Below are positions 39,444 to 50,925 of a stretch of DNA of 64,000 nucleotides, in pieces (position 1 is the stretch's first letter; every line of letters starts with the position of its first letter). The translations under genes were made by a program, and so were the position numbers. Source of the stretch: Cricetomys ansorgei (taxonomy: Eukaryota > Chordata > Mammalia > Rodentia > Nesomyidae); contig JAMJFZ010001074.1 of assembly GCA_026225945.1 (NCBI GenBank), positions 1,635,501 to 1,699,500 of the forward strand, read 5' to 3'. The notes below the pieces were generated by a model, which saw nothing but the letters and a program-made list of their open reading frames with translations, was not told where the DNA came from and searched no databases.

Positions 39444-39786
39444 CGTTAGTGAGGGTTTCTCTTGCTTTAGTGAAACACCATGGCCAAAAAGCAAGTTGGG
39501 GAGGAAAGGGTTTATTTGGCTGATACTTCCACATCGCAGTTCCTCATCAAAGGAAGTCAGGGCAGAAACTCAAACAGGGCAGGAACCTGGATGCAGGAGC
39601 CGATGCAGAGGCCCAGGAGGGGAGCTGCTCACGGGCTTGCTCCTCCTGGCTTACTCAGCCTGCCTTCTTACAGAGCCTAGAACCACTAGTCCAAGGATGG
39701 CCCCACCCACAATGGGCAGGGCCCTCCCCCATCAACCACTAATTAAGAAAATGTCTTACTTTGCCTGCTACTGGAGGGAAAAGGTA
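39444..39786 (+). repeat. Rodent interspersed repeat, family A copy 2
   Basis: It contains gagggtttctcttgcttta, acaccatggccaaaaagcaag, ggaggaaagggtttatttgg, gaagtcagggcag, gcaggaacctggatgcagga, cccacccacaatgggcaggg and aattaagaaaatgtc. It lies 0.95 kb upstream of the PH1 exon. The 138-codon frame across it (39430-39846) is not a gene. Confidence 0.85.
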
Positions 39787-39989
39787 ATCATCAATGTCGC
39801 CCATCCACAAATCCTGCAACCTACAAAAGATACACTTGTGCAATAGTGGTACAAATTTCAACCGCTCTTTGATTGGATGTGAGGACAACTCCGTGAGCTG
39901 AAACCCATACCTGACACTGCTAAAGCGGCCAATAACGTGAGACTACATAGGTCATAGGCCTAGGGGAAAACCTAGACTGTTATATCGAT

Positions 39990-40108
39990 AAAGGAACATA
40001 GCGTAGTATTCCATTGAGAAGATGTACCAAAGTTTCCTCACCAGAGAATATTTGCCTCGTTTCCAGTTTGGGGTGATTATAAATAAAGCTTCTATGGGTT
40101 AAATAATT
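39990..40108 (-). repeat. Ancient L1 (L1M-like) fragment, antisense
   Basis: It contains gtagtattccattgagaaga, tgtaccaaagtttcctcacc and gtttccagtttggggtga, then ataaataaagcttctatggg. This is the reverse complement of the L1 3' coding end. Confidence 0.75.
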
Positions 40109-40740
40109 TTACTCCCGATAAGTCACTCATTTCTTTTTTCTTTTCTCCAATCATGTCAAAAAGAAATTCTGATTCTGACTTACCTCCAGGATGGCAATTA
40201 CATTTCCTTCCCATGCAAATACGTTTTGTCTGTGTCACAAGGGCTTAAGCAACTGGTGATGCTTGCTAAGGCCACAGAAGAGGCAGTAGCAGCAATTAGA
40301 TGCAATTATAGACATAGCATTTCCCAGAACGGAGCCTGGATATAGAATAGGTTGGGTAATAGAATCCACTGCTTCTGTGGAGTAGATTTCCATTTGCCAC
40401 TCTTTCATCGCATCCTGCATAACGAAAACGTTTGGAAACGTTTTTCATGTTAGCTTCAACTTTTTATCGTTCCTGGTATAATGTTCTTATATAAAAATAT
40501 GCGGTGCAGTAGGGCTGTGGGCTGAGTGCTGCTGAGGGGTGTTAAATGCTTTCTGCATTACCACCGAGATGCGAAGAGGTTGCTGGCTGGACCAGGCATG
40601 ATGTTACATTTTGAAATGTGATTTACATCATGCTGGTAGATTTTGTAAGTCTATACCCCTTGTAGGCAAATACCGTGCTATTATATGTTTACTCTTGAGA
40701 AATAAAACCATAAACCCTTTGTGTTTCTTTTTCTTTGCAG

Positions 40741-40847
40741 TATTACTTCACTGTTCTCTTTGGGCACGAAGGTCAGAAACCCCTGGAGCTGCGCTGTGAA
40801 GAAGAGCAGGCTGGGAAAGAGTGGATGGAGGCCATTCACCAAGCCAG
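40741..40847 (+). CDS. Rasgrf2: Rasgrf2 coding exon (probably exon 2): end of PH1 domain
   Basis: RasGRF2 is a calcium/calmodulin-regulated exchange factor that activates Ras through a C-terminal CDC25 domain and Rac through a DH domain. This 107-nt exon encodes 35 codons plus two bases, starting [11 protein letters not shown] and ending EWMEAIHQA. These are the last beta strands and C-terminal helix of the first pleckstrin-homology domain, which helps bring the protein to membranes. The Trp in KEWMEAI is the conserved PH helix tryptophan. The acceptor is a good pyrimidine tract followed by ttctttgcag; the donor is ccag/gtgtgg. It starts in phase 0 and ends AG, which joins the T of the next exon to make Ser. 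[18 protein letters not shown] separates it from the paralogue Rasgrf1, which I remember as NFSHENQK here. Placement near residues 97-132 is from memory of the human protein. Confidence 0.96.
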
Positions 40848-41064
40848 GTGTGGATCATGTATTGTCTTAGATTGGGCTCATGATGGCGGCCAGTACTTTC
40901 GGAAGATCTTGCCATTCTAAGAAGCACCGTGGTGCTTCCCTGTGTCCTGTGCGAGGTAGTTGTCTGCACTTTTCTACGGCTGTGTTTCATTTAAAGATAA
41001 AGAATAGCAGGCATAAACAATAGCAATTACTGGTAGTCGACATGGATTTCTTCCTATACACTAT

Positions 41065-41210
41065 TATTTATTAAGTGACCACCCCTCCCAGCAGTCTTCT
41101 ACAGGGGGTTTACACTTACTTCCTCTTCTGCGTATAAGGAAAGAGAGGCCCAGCAGGGTAGTTCACTTGCTTGAGGTCACACAGCTGGCAGTGGCAGAGG
41201 CGGATCCTCC
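41065..41210 (-). repeat. MIR-like SINE (antisense)
   Basis: It contains gcgtataaggaaagagaggccc and ttgaggtcacacagctggca plus agtggcagaggcgg. This is the MIR core in reverse, about 200 bp downstream of the PH1 exon. Confidence 0.85.
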
Positions 41211-41482
41211 CCTCCCCCCTGCCTCGTGCAGTCCCATTATTGAAAATGGTAGTCCAAAACTCTAACCGGGAAAACAGGAAAATGTGGTTTATTTTTTTCC
41301 TGAGTAGAACCGGGACTATGAAACACGCCTCCATGTCTATTAAATAGGAATGAGAAATCCGAAGGGGTTAGGGGGGTGGGGGAGGCAGACATTATTTTGT
41401 TGTCCCGACTCAAATCCAGTTCCTTTGCTCCTCCTGCATGTGCTTGCTGTTTTTTAGCCGATCTTCTCCCCAGTCTGGGATG

Positions 41483-41879
41483 CTGTCTTAGTTACAGTTG
41501 CTGTTGCCATGACAAACGCCATGACCAAAATGACTTGGGAAGGAGAGGGGTTGTCTATTTCATCTTATAGCTCAGGTCCATCATCCAGGGAAGTCAGGGC
41601 AGGAACCTGGAGGCAGGAGCTGGTGCAGAGGCCCTGGAGGACACCCCTTACTAGCTTGCCCACCATGGCTTGTTCAACTGGTTTTCTTATCAGGACTACC
41701 AATGCTGAAGTGACTCCGCCCACAGTGACCTGGGCCCTCCCACATCAATCATCATCAATCAAGAAAATGCACTGCAGACTTGCCTGCAGGCCAAGCCTAT
41801 GGAGGCTTTTCCTCGATTGCGGTCACTCTTCCCAAATGACTCTAGCTGTGACAAGCCGACATAAGATCAGCCAGCACAG
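41483..41879 (+). repeat. Rodent interspersed repeat, family A copy 3
   Basis: It shares ordered blocks with 39444-39786: gccatgaccaaaatgac, gaagtcagggcaggaacctg, ggaggcaggagctggtgcag, gggccctcccacatcaatca and atcaagaaaatgc, ending ataagatcagccagcaca. It has the same orientation as copy 2. The 172-codon frame crossing it is not a gene. Confidence 0.85.
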
Positions 41880-42713
41880 ATGCTGTCGCTTCGCCTTGGA
41901 GTTCACTTCTCTTTTTCATCTTTCTGATATTTCAAGGCAAACCTCCAGCCATGGAGCATTTTCTTTCTGTGCATCTGACAAGTCTTGCCCTCTCCTGTGG
42001 GTCTGTTTCTCTAACACTTCTTCCTGAGACTCTGGGGACAGGTCACCCCTCATCAACCCCACTCCAAATTGCTGCGGCACCTGTGTTGTGTGCTGCATGC
42101 AGATACTTAGCAACATGGATTATTTTATGTGTGATTTCCACTTCCTGAGAAGGCTGGTGTGTACCCTCAGACTCAAAGCGGAGGACTGGGGCACATTCGT
42201 CATTAAATGACACGTATTTGCTGGTTGTGTAACAGGTGATCAGGAACGGTTTCCAAGTTGGTTAATAGAAGAATCAGAGCATGGGTCCCCAGCGATTTCT
42301 TGCTTCTCTTCTGTCCTCGACTCTTCCATCCTGAAAACTTCCCTGGCCACCCTACTTTGTAAGGACCACTCTGTAATGCTTAGTCAGGTATGGACAGCCC
42401 AATATGACAAATGAGAAAACAGAAATTCCACCAGATAGGACAAGATCTAACACCAGGATGTTGAGCTGCAGAACTGAACTGCACGGAACTGTCAGACTTC
42501 ACAACCCTTCGCCAGGTTCCTCATGGATCTTCTCCTCTCTCCTGTCTCTGCTCTTCACTTCTGTTTCTTTCTCTTCTTTTAAGTAGTCCTCTGAGATGCA
42601 ATTGGCGACCAATGCTAGTCCTGGGGCAGTTCAGCAAGGGGGAGGGGCAGCTCAGCAATGGGGGCAGCTCTGTGATGGGGGGAAGCTAGATGATGTGGGG
42701 GCAGCTCAGAGAT

Positions 42714-42810
42714 GGGGGCAGGCACACTGCCCTGTGATGTGGGGTATGATGGGGGCAGGCACACTGCCCTGTGATGTGGGGTATGATGGAGGCAGGCACA
42801 CTGCTCAGTG
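42714..42810. repeat. 37-bp minisatellite
   Basis: Two perfect 37-bp units (42714-42750 and 42751-42787), each starting gggggcaggcacactgccct, and a partial third unit. Related ggggcagctca units precede it from about 42645. Confidence 0.92.
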
Positions 42811-44064
42811 CTCTGGTGCTCACTGAGCTCCAGAGTTGGGGCTAATGCAGAATGACTTGCTAGAGAAAGAAGGTCCAGTCCTCAGAGATGAAAGATGCAT
42901 GGAGTTGGCAAGGTAGAGCCTTGGGCCCATTTGCAGTCATAGTGCTTGTGGCCGTGCCTGTTCATTTCTACCTGAGCGTTAAAATGAAGCGTGTCATTTA
43001 AAATATGCGAGTTTGACCATGACTCTACATTCCAGAAGAGCGAGAGCCATGGAATACCACAAATGGCCAAGTGAATATTTTGCTGAATTGAATACAGTGT
43101 GAATTACTTTAAAGATGTATGGATTTCAGAAAAGAGATTTGTTTGTTTGTTTTGCTATGTCATGATAACGTTTTGTCGTTTGTGTGGATGTGCCCACTAA
43201 TTGGTTGCGTTTGACATACGATGAAATCCAAAGCTTGTGTGGTTCTGTCAGGAGGCCGACTTGAGAACCACTTAAGTGGCTTCGATGACAGAATAATACT
43301 CTTTTTTTTTTTCTCTTAGATTTGAGGATCTTCTTTGTAGTTGCTCTTTCCTTTCTTGATGCTTTGACTCTGTTTCTTCTGTTGTACTTGCTTTACTTTG
43401 ATTCAATGCCTGGGATTGAGTTCTCTGAGGACTCCTTTGAATCTGTCTGTTTTTTTTTACTTATATCCTTATATTTGTCTTTTTTAATTGAAATGATTCC
43501 AAAATATTCATTTTCTAAATCAAGGAGTAGCAACCTGGAGTCTCCATAATTTGCCTTGACTTTGTCTATAAGCAATGCGAGAAAGTTAATGAAGCTGCTT
43601 CAGAGAGAGAATCATTTGCCATTTTTTTTCTTGACATTGTGCGTGAAGCACAGCTAATGAGTTGGTTGGCTAAACACTCCACTTTTAAGGGACAATCTGG
43701 TGACATTAATTTGGCATTACTGACTTTTTGATAGAAATTTAAAGTAGTCAATAGTTAAAGCTTATTGATTCCTCTTTTCAATAGTTGGAGCTTCTAATTA
43801 AGCAGCAACTGTTTTATCACAAGACTTGTTATTTTCTGAGTTATAAAGCTTCCTGTAGACAAAGACCACTGTTTCTCCGGGTCCTGTTTCCTAGAGGAGC
43901 TCCTCCACACAGCCTGCATGTGCTGTCTTTATGCACCACAAGACAGAACATTGTGTCGGCTCGTGTGTCAGAGTACTCTCCTTGCCTCAGTTTGCCATTA
44001 GAAGATCTTTGGATCATTTCCTGGAATGTCCAGTTGTGTGATTCTTCCTCTATGCCAGATCCAG

Positions 44065-44135
44065 AAAAAACAAAAATAAAACCAAAAGAAAAACAAAAAC
44101 AGAAACAAAATGAAAACAAAACAAAAACCAAAAAC
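44065..44135. repeat. A-rich (AAAAC)n-like tract
   Basis: A with single C, G and T interruptions, about 70 bp. The 181-codon frame through it (43785-44330) is a chance frame. Confidence 0.85.
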
Positions 44136-45599
44136 CCATCCGAATTAGCATTCTTCAACTTAAAACTTTACTCTGCCCAGGAATGTTGGTGTAAAGTTTT
44201 ACACTCAATTGCTCAACATGATGATTCTAGAACAGCGACACACTTAAGATTTCATTCTTCACACATTATAGACGAGGTATGTGGGGAGCTGCTACCAAGA
44301 CTCAGCCTTCTTTTTGTTTGTGTAAGTTGAGGCCAGAGCATTTTACTCACACTTGAGTCTATGGTTATTTTGTAAATGGTTTGCCACTTTGGCAGGACAC
44401 CTGAGCAGCACCGATAACTGATACCATTTCTTCATTTCATTAGCCATATATGTCAGGCTTGGTTGAAGTAGTTGAGTCGGTGAGAACATCTGGAAACACG
44501 GATCTAGACAACTGTGGATCCTGAAGACGTCTTGGCTAACATGACAACCATGCAGTGTTTTATCTTCTGGGACATTGAGCCTGCAGAGCCTCAGGCTCCT
44601 TGGGCTGGAAGAGGACAAGGTGCACTCTCTCTGAGATCCTTCCCATTCTGACTGTAGCATATGGTCCACAGGGTCTGGATCTCAGGAACTCAGGGATAAG
44701 GTAGTTCAAAGGTGTGGGGGTGCCCACCAGAGGACTCTCTGGCCATCTGAATGTGAACAAAAGGAGTCCAAAATGGCATCTAGAAGGCATCTTTAGCCTT
44801 CTAGCTTAGATGATGTCACCCACTAGAAGAAGAAATGATGAGTTGGTGCAAGTTTGTGGTCAGGAAGGGGGAATTGGAAAGATGATCCATCTTCCTTGTG
44901 AGATGGATTACAAGGAAGGGTGGATTAGGGGGTCACAGGAGCATTTTGTGACTTGCCTGCCCCATGGCCTGTGAGCCAGGAGAGAAGGAGTAGCCAGGGA
45001 CAACTAGAAGAGTAAGGCTTGTCCTGAGAAGAGAGCTGGGTTTGGGTTGAGGTCAGGAGACAGTTGGTGAGGCTCAGAGACGATGACGCTATTGGGTTTT
45101 GTTCTGGTCTCAACCTGTGGCTTACGTGTCTGGTGTTGGAGACCACATCCCACTGCCTTTGGCTGGTTTTCCGATCTCTTCAAACGAAGAGCTGCTCAAA
45201 TCCACAGCTCAGTTCTCTTTCCTCCTCTCTGTGTGTGTCTCATGCAGGAATCTGAGGCTTAACTTGAAGTGAGAGTGTCCAGTGGGCAAAGGAATTGGCA
45301 GATGCACCTATTCTGGTAAACTGTCAGACGGAGCATGGTGAAGCCTTGACCTAACCCTGCCTTTCCCTTGTCATTCCCTAACGTGATAAGTAGAGACTTA
45401 ATCTTTCAGTTAAACTTTAATCTGTCTTTGCAGAGGAAAGAAAGCTTTAATCCCTCCTTGGGTTTGTTATTTTCTGTAGCCTTTTACGACATGTGGCTTC
45501 ACCTTCTTCTTTGGCATCTACTCCAAGACTCACCCTCTGTGACTAGAGCCGACCTTTCTCTGTTCCTGCTCTAGGCTGTGCTCCACGCTTAGTGGACCG

Positions 45600-45738
45600 T
45601 GTGCATCTTTTGATTTGATCGTCATGAAATACATGGTACTGTCTCCATGGCATCAGTCTTAGATGAAGAGACCTTGTGAAGGCCACCGACCTAGCACATG
45701 GCAGAACTAGACTCCGAGAACAGGTCAGGGCAACTATA
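45600..45738 (-). repeat. Possible MIR fragment (antisense)
   Basis: It contains cttagatgaagagaccttgtg and gcacatggcagaactagactc in MIR spacing. Diverged. Confidence 0.45.
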
Positions 45739-46067
45739 AAGCATATCTACTTAGCCTCCGTTATACATTGCCTCCGTGATATGTAGAAATTCACAAACGT
45801 GCATTGTTGAGCTATTTATAGGTTATCTTCTGGGTGTTTGGTTCTACCTTGATTCATAATAAAACCAAAACCAACGGTTTTCATTCAGTGGCTCCTATTT
45901 CCTTTCTTCCTACAGAACTGTTTGTTTGTTTTGTATTCGTTAGCTAAATAATTAGTTATTAGCTCTAAATGGTTATGAAGGAAAAGAGAGAAAGGAAGAT
46001 TTCGTCATACCCTCCTTATCTGTTTGAAGCCTGGAGAGCTGGACTAACACAAACAACTTCTATCCCA

Positions 46068-46100
46068 TTAACTAACGCTAACTAACTAACTAACTAACTC
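46068..46100. repeat. (CTAA)n microsatellite
   Basis: About seven ctaa units with one cgct interruption. Confidence 0.95.
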
Positions 46101-47572
46101 TGGAGCCTGCCTGTCTCCCACCAACTGTCTGTAACTGTCAACCAGCCACTGCCTCTTTTATACTCTAAGCTGTTCCCAGAAGTCCAAGCGGCATCCATTC
46201 ATAAGGAAGGCTGTGCAGGATACTGCGCCTCACTCACTCTTCACATCCCCTTAGTCACCCTTGAATGATTTGTGGATTGTCACAGGCTCTACTGCTGCCC
46301 GTTCCCTGATGACTACTCTCCACATGGCTACCAAAGCGTGTTGTCTAAGAACATCCATTCGGCTGAAAGGGACTCAATGTTTCTTACTGACTTGAGTTGT
46401 TTTATTCAATTAACTTCTTATTATCCAATGTTTAAAAACATGGACTTTTAATATACAAGAGAGGAAGGGTTTATACTGTAGTTTTCTATGTTGCTAGAAG
46501 GAAAGAAAATGTGTATTATTTAACTGATATATATTGTTTCTTGGTCAAACGCTCTGAGTTCTGGGGTATAGTGAGCCAGCCAGTCAACACAAGGCCCTCC
46601 CCAAGCTGAATCCCATCCCCACACTTATGTCGTAGGTAGAGGTAGAGCAGCCAAACAAGAATTTTGAAGTGCTGGCCAACACCAACTTGTCTTTTAGAAC
46701 AGAGATCTCAGTGACCTGCACCATCTTTTGCGACCCCTGCCCAGTCCTGCCAGGAAGGACTGACTGACCATTCTTTTGTCTGAGCCTCTGTGACAACCTC
46801 TTGTTTTTCTCAAAGCCACCAAGAGAGCATCACATTGACTTGCTTCTGCATCTGTTTCTCTCTGTCGGCCTGAATTTCTTCAAAGCGGTTTGCTCTTGTT
46901 ACTGGCATTGAGCCCCATTGCTTTTCAGAAATGTGTGTGCCAATTTAATCCCTCTCATCGAGGCGGGAGAAAGATGGAATCTTTAAAACAGTTCTTATCA
47001 TACTGATGAGTAAAAATGGTACCTTAGTGTAATGAACATTTCCTCGGACATTTTTGAGGCTGATAATTTCTTACTACCGCTAATCTTTCTCTGTATTTCT
47101 TATAGAAATCTTCGTTTTGTTTTTTCCTCATTTTTTCCCATTAATGTGTTTCCATGTTCTGATTTTATGTATTCTTTGCATGATGGATTTGTTGTCTGCC
47201 TGTTATATGCGTTGTTAATCACCTGCACCATTTTTTTTGACTTGTAGTTATATCTGTAGATTTTTTTTTTTTTTTACCAAGTTTTTGAATTACGATCCAA
47301 TCAAAATGAATTGCTTCAGGGGGAAATGATTTCGAACATTAAATTTTTTTATTTAATTGGCTCATATTTCATACACTACAAAATCTTTCATCTGAAGTGG
47401 TACAATTAAGAATATTCACAAGGTTGCGCAATCTTGACATTAATTCCAGAACATTTTCAACATGAAAAAATAAAGCTAGCAGTCCTTTTTTTCTCTACGC
47501 TTATCCCTAACCAGCTAGTAATTTACTTAATTAATGAATTTTTCTCTTTTTGTTTGCTTTTTCTTTAATAAC

Positions 47573-47705
47573 TTATTTTATTTTTATTTTATGTGCATTG
47601 GCGTTTTGCCAGCTGTGAGACAACTGTGACTGGGGCTGGCATTTGAACCCAGGTCCTCTGTAAGAGTAGCCGACGATCTGAGCTGCTGAGCCATTTCTCC
47701 AGCCC
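47573..47705 (-). repeat. B3 (B2-related) SINE (antisense)
   Basis: It contains ttttatgtgcattggcgttttg, catttgaacccaggtcctct and gctgctgagccatttctccag, the B3 tRNA-derived head read in reverse. Confidence 0.9.
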
Positions 47706-47779
47706 ATAATAATGGATTTTTCCATCTGGATATTTCATCTAAAAGGAAACACACAAGCCTGGGTCCTAGCTTCTTTTTT

Positions 47780-48175
47780 TTACCATGGCGTTTCCAAGAC
47801 TCACCCATGTGGTACTAACATAGTGCTACCTTAGGTACTGTCTTCCTTTTCAAAGCTGAATTATCCGTGCTGTGGATATGTAGTCATCAGTCTCTAGATA
47901 CATGGGTCGTTCACATGGTTTCTCCATTGCGGATGATGCTGATATGGGTATCTGTACTCAAGATACATTTTCAGTTCTGCTGGACATGTACGCACAAGAA
48001 CGCTGTGCCATATGGCAACCGTGGCCAATGTTTGAGGCACTACCAAAGTCTCTTCCATGGGGACTGTGCCATTTCTCACCAATGCATGAGAGTTTTTGAG
48101 TTTTCCAAATCCTCATCAAAACTTGTTTCTGTCATTTTGCTTTACAAAGAGTCCTTCTAGCAGAAGCCAAGCTAT
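47780..48175 (-). repeat. Ancient L1 (L1M-like) fragment, antisense
   Basis: It contains gaattatccgtgctgtggat, tctccattgcggatgatgct, gaggcactaccaaagtctct, gtgccatttctcaccaatgc and ccaaatcctcatcaaaactt. It is in the L1 3' region order in reverse. Confidence 0.75.
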
Positions 48176-48423
48176 ACAGTCCATGCATTTGTACAGGTGT
48201 GCCCTAAAATTTCTTCATCCCAAAGTAATTAATTTTAGCATCATCATCTTTCGTTTCGTTTCTTTGAATCACTACTTTGTTTTTATGTTGATTTGTGCTT
48301 AAGAAAGGATTATCGATAAAACTTTCTCGTAGCCCAAAGTGAGATATTTAAATACTGAGCTGTGACTGTCCACTGCAAAGGAGCCCGGTTAGAAGAGAAG
48401 ACTAATCTTTAGAGTTGTTTCCT

Positions 48424-48598
48424 TTTGTTTTTGTTTGTTTGTTTGTTTGTTTGGCTTTTCAAGACAGGGTTTCTCTGCTGTAACTCTGGCTGTTCTGGAA
48501 CTCACTCTGTAGACCAGGCTGGCCTCGAACTCACAGAGATCCTCCTGCCTCTGCCTCCCGAGTTCTGGGATTAAAGGTGTGCACCACCACAGCCTGGC
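48424..48598 (-). repeat. B1 SINE (antisense) with (TTTG)n tail
   Basis: A (gttt)n tail at 48424-48453, then gacagggtttctctgctg, ctctggctgttctggaactc, gaccaggctggcctcgaac and ggtgtgcaccaccaca. The (GTTT)n is the expanded A-tail of the element. Confidence 0.95.
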
Positions 48599-50582
48599 TT
48601 CATGTTGTTTTCTTAACATTTGAGTTGCCAGTGCCTGTGTAGTAGACAGTTGAGGAGCAGGGAACCTGTCAGAGAGAGATTGGCAGGGCATTAGGGCCAG
48701 GACCTCATGCTGCTAAAGTGGTACCTAAGAAGTACAGATGTGAGAGAATCTGAGCTCCAGAGCATGTAGAGGATATCCTAGTGATGCTGAGGGACCACGA
48801 GGAAAGCTGAGGAGCTGTTAGACCACTTTGGACCACTTGGCAAATCTCTGGACAGTTAAGTTACAAAGAAAGAAGGTATATATCGGCTCAGTATTTCATC
48901 TCAGATATTAGCCCACGATCACTTGTCCCTGCTCCTTGGGGTCCATGGTGAGGTAGCAAGCCACTGTAGGGATATGTGGTGGAGCAAAATGGTTCACCTC
49001 ATGGCCACGAGGTAAAAAAGAATGGGGAGAAGACTAGGGTCCCACAGTCTCCTTCAAAAGTCTGTTCCCAATAGTCTGTTAAGGATTCCCACTCCTCACA
49101 GTAACAGCACTCCGGGGACCAGCCTTCTGTCCATGAGCCTGTAGGGGACGGTCAGGATCCAGACTGTAGCAGGAGGCCTGACCTTGTCTAGAGAAGGCTG
49201 CAGCCAGTGTTCAAAAGTTCCTTACTCAGACACTGTACTGCTGCCTTCTTGGCCTGGATTCTTGCCGTTCCTGTAGATATCGAGGCTTTTGGGGTGAGGG
49301 GTGTTGATTTTGAACAGTCTTTCCTATAAATCTGAGCATACCCCTAGAGTTAGAGGGCTTTTTTGTTTTGTTTCGTTTTGTTTCTGTTTTTAGGTATCTT
49401 TACTGAAATTTTTAATCTTGGATTTTGCTAGTTCAATCCATACAGAGGTCTTGAATTAAAATGAACAGCTAGTAACCTCTAACTAAGCTAACATACTTTT
49501 TACCTTCTGTAAAAATAATGAAAGACTATAGTTGCACACTGTGTCTCTTCTCTGGGCTTGTCAGGGGTTTCATTTGAGTGTTCCCTTTTCTCCTGTGTGA
49601 AAGAGTGGTGGTTTGGTTTGGATTATAAATACACACCAATATTTTGTGCCCGTGTATGTCCTAAGCATGCTACATGTTGGTATTCCACAGGTGGTTTTTT
49701 AGTTTTGCCTTTAGTTTGTTGACTTACACAGCTTCTCTTTATCTTCTTTGGCAGTGTGAAATCACCTCTTCTGTTCCCTTCTCCCCTTCTTGTTCCTTTA
49801 GGTAGGGATTGAATTGAAAAGAAAAGAATCTGAAATTATACATTGGGAAATGTTTTGGAAGCTTGGACACTATCTAGGAAATGGAAAATTGAATCAAGTA
49901 AAGTATGTGTTGGAAATACAGTGGAAGAGAAAAATTAAGAAACATTTAGAAAAATTTTGAAGGGAAGTCAGGCATGCAAAGTTGATCCGGCTGGGAACAG
50001 ACATTCATTTTCTAGCGGGATTCATACAGAAGGTTTGTGAGACACGGTTGAAGGGTCGTCCAGTAAGAGTAAAGCAGAGCACTGAGGAGCCTCAGTGGCG
50101 TGAGTCGCATGATTTGAGAATTACTGTGTGAGATGTGTGAGCTATGTAAAGTGTATCGTGTTGACCGACATTTTCACGTGACGGTGACTCTTATGGCCAG
50201 TGCTGAACATTTTTCCTGGGTTATTGCAGTCTAACCTGCTGTTCTCACCTCTCCCAGCATGAGCCACACCCTTCCTATTCTGTTTATCCTTGTGCCCGAT
50301 GCTTTGACATGTCTCTGAACACACAGCACTCAGTCGCAGCATCAATTTAGACTCACAGAAACATGCAAAGGAACATCTATGCCACACATAAGTGTCTGTA
50401 CTTATATTTATTATCATTTTACTAATATTTAATGCATGGAGTAAGTAACTAGCATTATAATTTTATGTATCCCTGTCCTCAGTATTACAGAGGTGTGAGA
50501 AATATAGAGATATACGTAGTAACTCAAGGAGTGAGCAAGCACCGCTCCTGATGTCTCCCGCCAGAGATGACAACTCTTTATG

Positions 50583-50663
50583 CTTTGACTTGGTATATTT
50601 ATTTTTATTTTATATATTTTATATATTTTTTATATATGTCTTTGACTTGGTATATTTATTTTT
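50583..50663. repeat. 24-bp direct repeat, 57-bp period
   Basis: The 24-nt segment starting ctttgacttggtatattt occurs at 50583-50606 and again at 50640-50663, with an AT-rich spacer between. Confidence 0.9.
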
Positions 50664-50854
50664 CTCTCTTCCTCCCCACATTCCCTCTTGGCTATATCTA
50701 TATACATTATAAATAATTTGCTTCCTCTCCATATGAACACACACATCCATACCTAGATACAAGCTATACATTTGTCTCAAGTTCTTTCCCCCCGTTCACG
50801 TATGGGTAGGCCTTTGGTACGCTCATTATGTTATAACCGTTTTTGGCGGTTAAA

Positions 50855-50925
50855 TGGGGATATAACCTAGGATATCGTGTGTGAGGCAAGGGCTCTATCA
50901 CTGAGTGACGGTCTCTGTCCTCCTC
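50855..50925 (-). repeat. ID/B4-type SINE fragment (antisense)
   Basis: It contains gggatataacctaggatatcg, gcaagggctctatcactgag and tgacggtctct. This is the diverged reverse complement of an ID head. Confidence 0.5.

Larger units (their letters stand above)
1..40740 (+). other. Rasgrf2: Rasgrf2 intron 1, 3' part (start outside window)
   Basis: This is everything upstream of the PH1 exon. I see no coding exon for the N terminus, no CpG-rich stretch and no start codon in a plausible context, so the promoter and first exon lie upstream. The intron holds the SINEs, LTR-like elements, L1 relics and microsatellites listed separately. Long stretches in which I recognise nothing include 1-1480, 7800-9550, 9640-14100, 22800-25730, 25870-27080, 33350-35080 and 35480-36880. 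Their open frames are short, unrelated to families I know, and lack splice or codon support. Confidence 0.85.

Noticed and set aside
39430..39846. 138-codon plus-strand frame
   Set aside because: It coincides with family A repeat copy 2.
41509..42027. 172-codon plus-strand frame
   Set aside because: It runs through family A repeat copy 3; no homology to a protein family and no splice or expression support.
43785..44330. 181-codon plus-strand frame, the longest in the window
   Set aside because: It crosses an A-rich (AAAAC)n tract, shows no domain and lies inside an intron with no exon signals.
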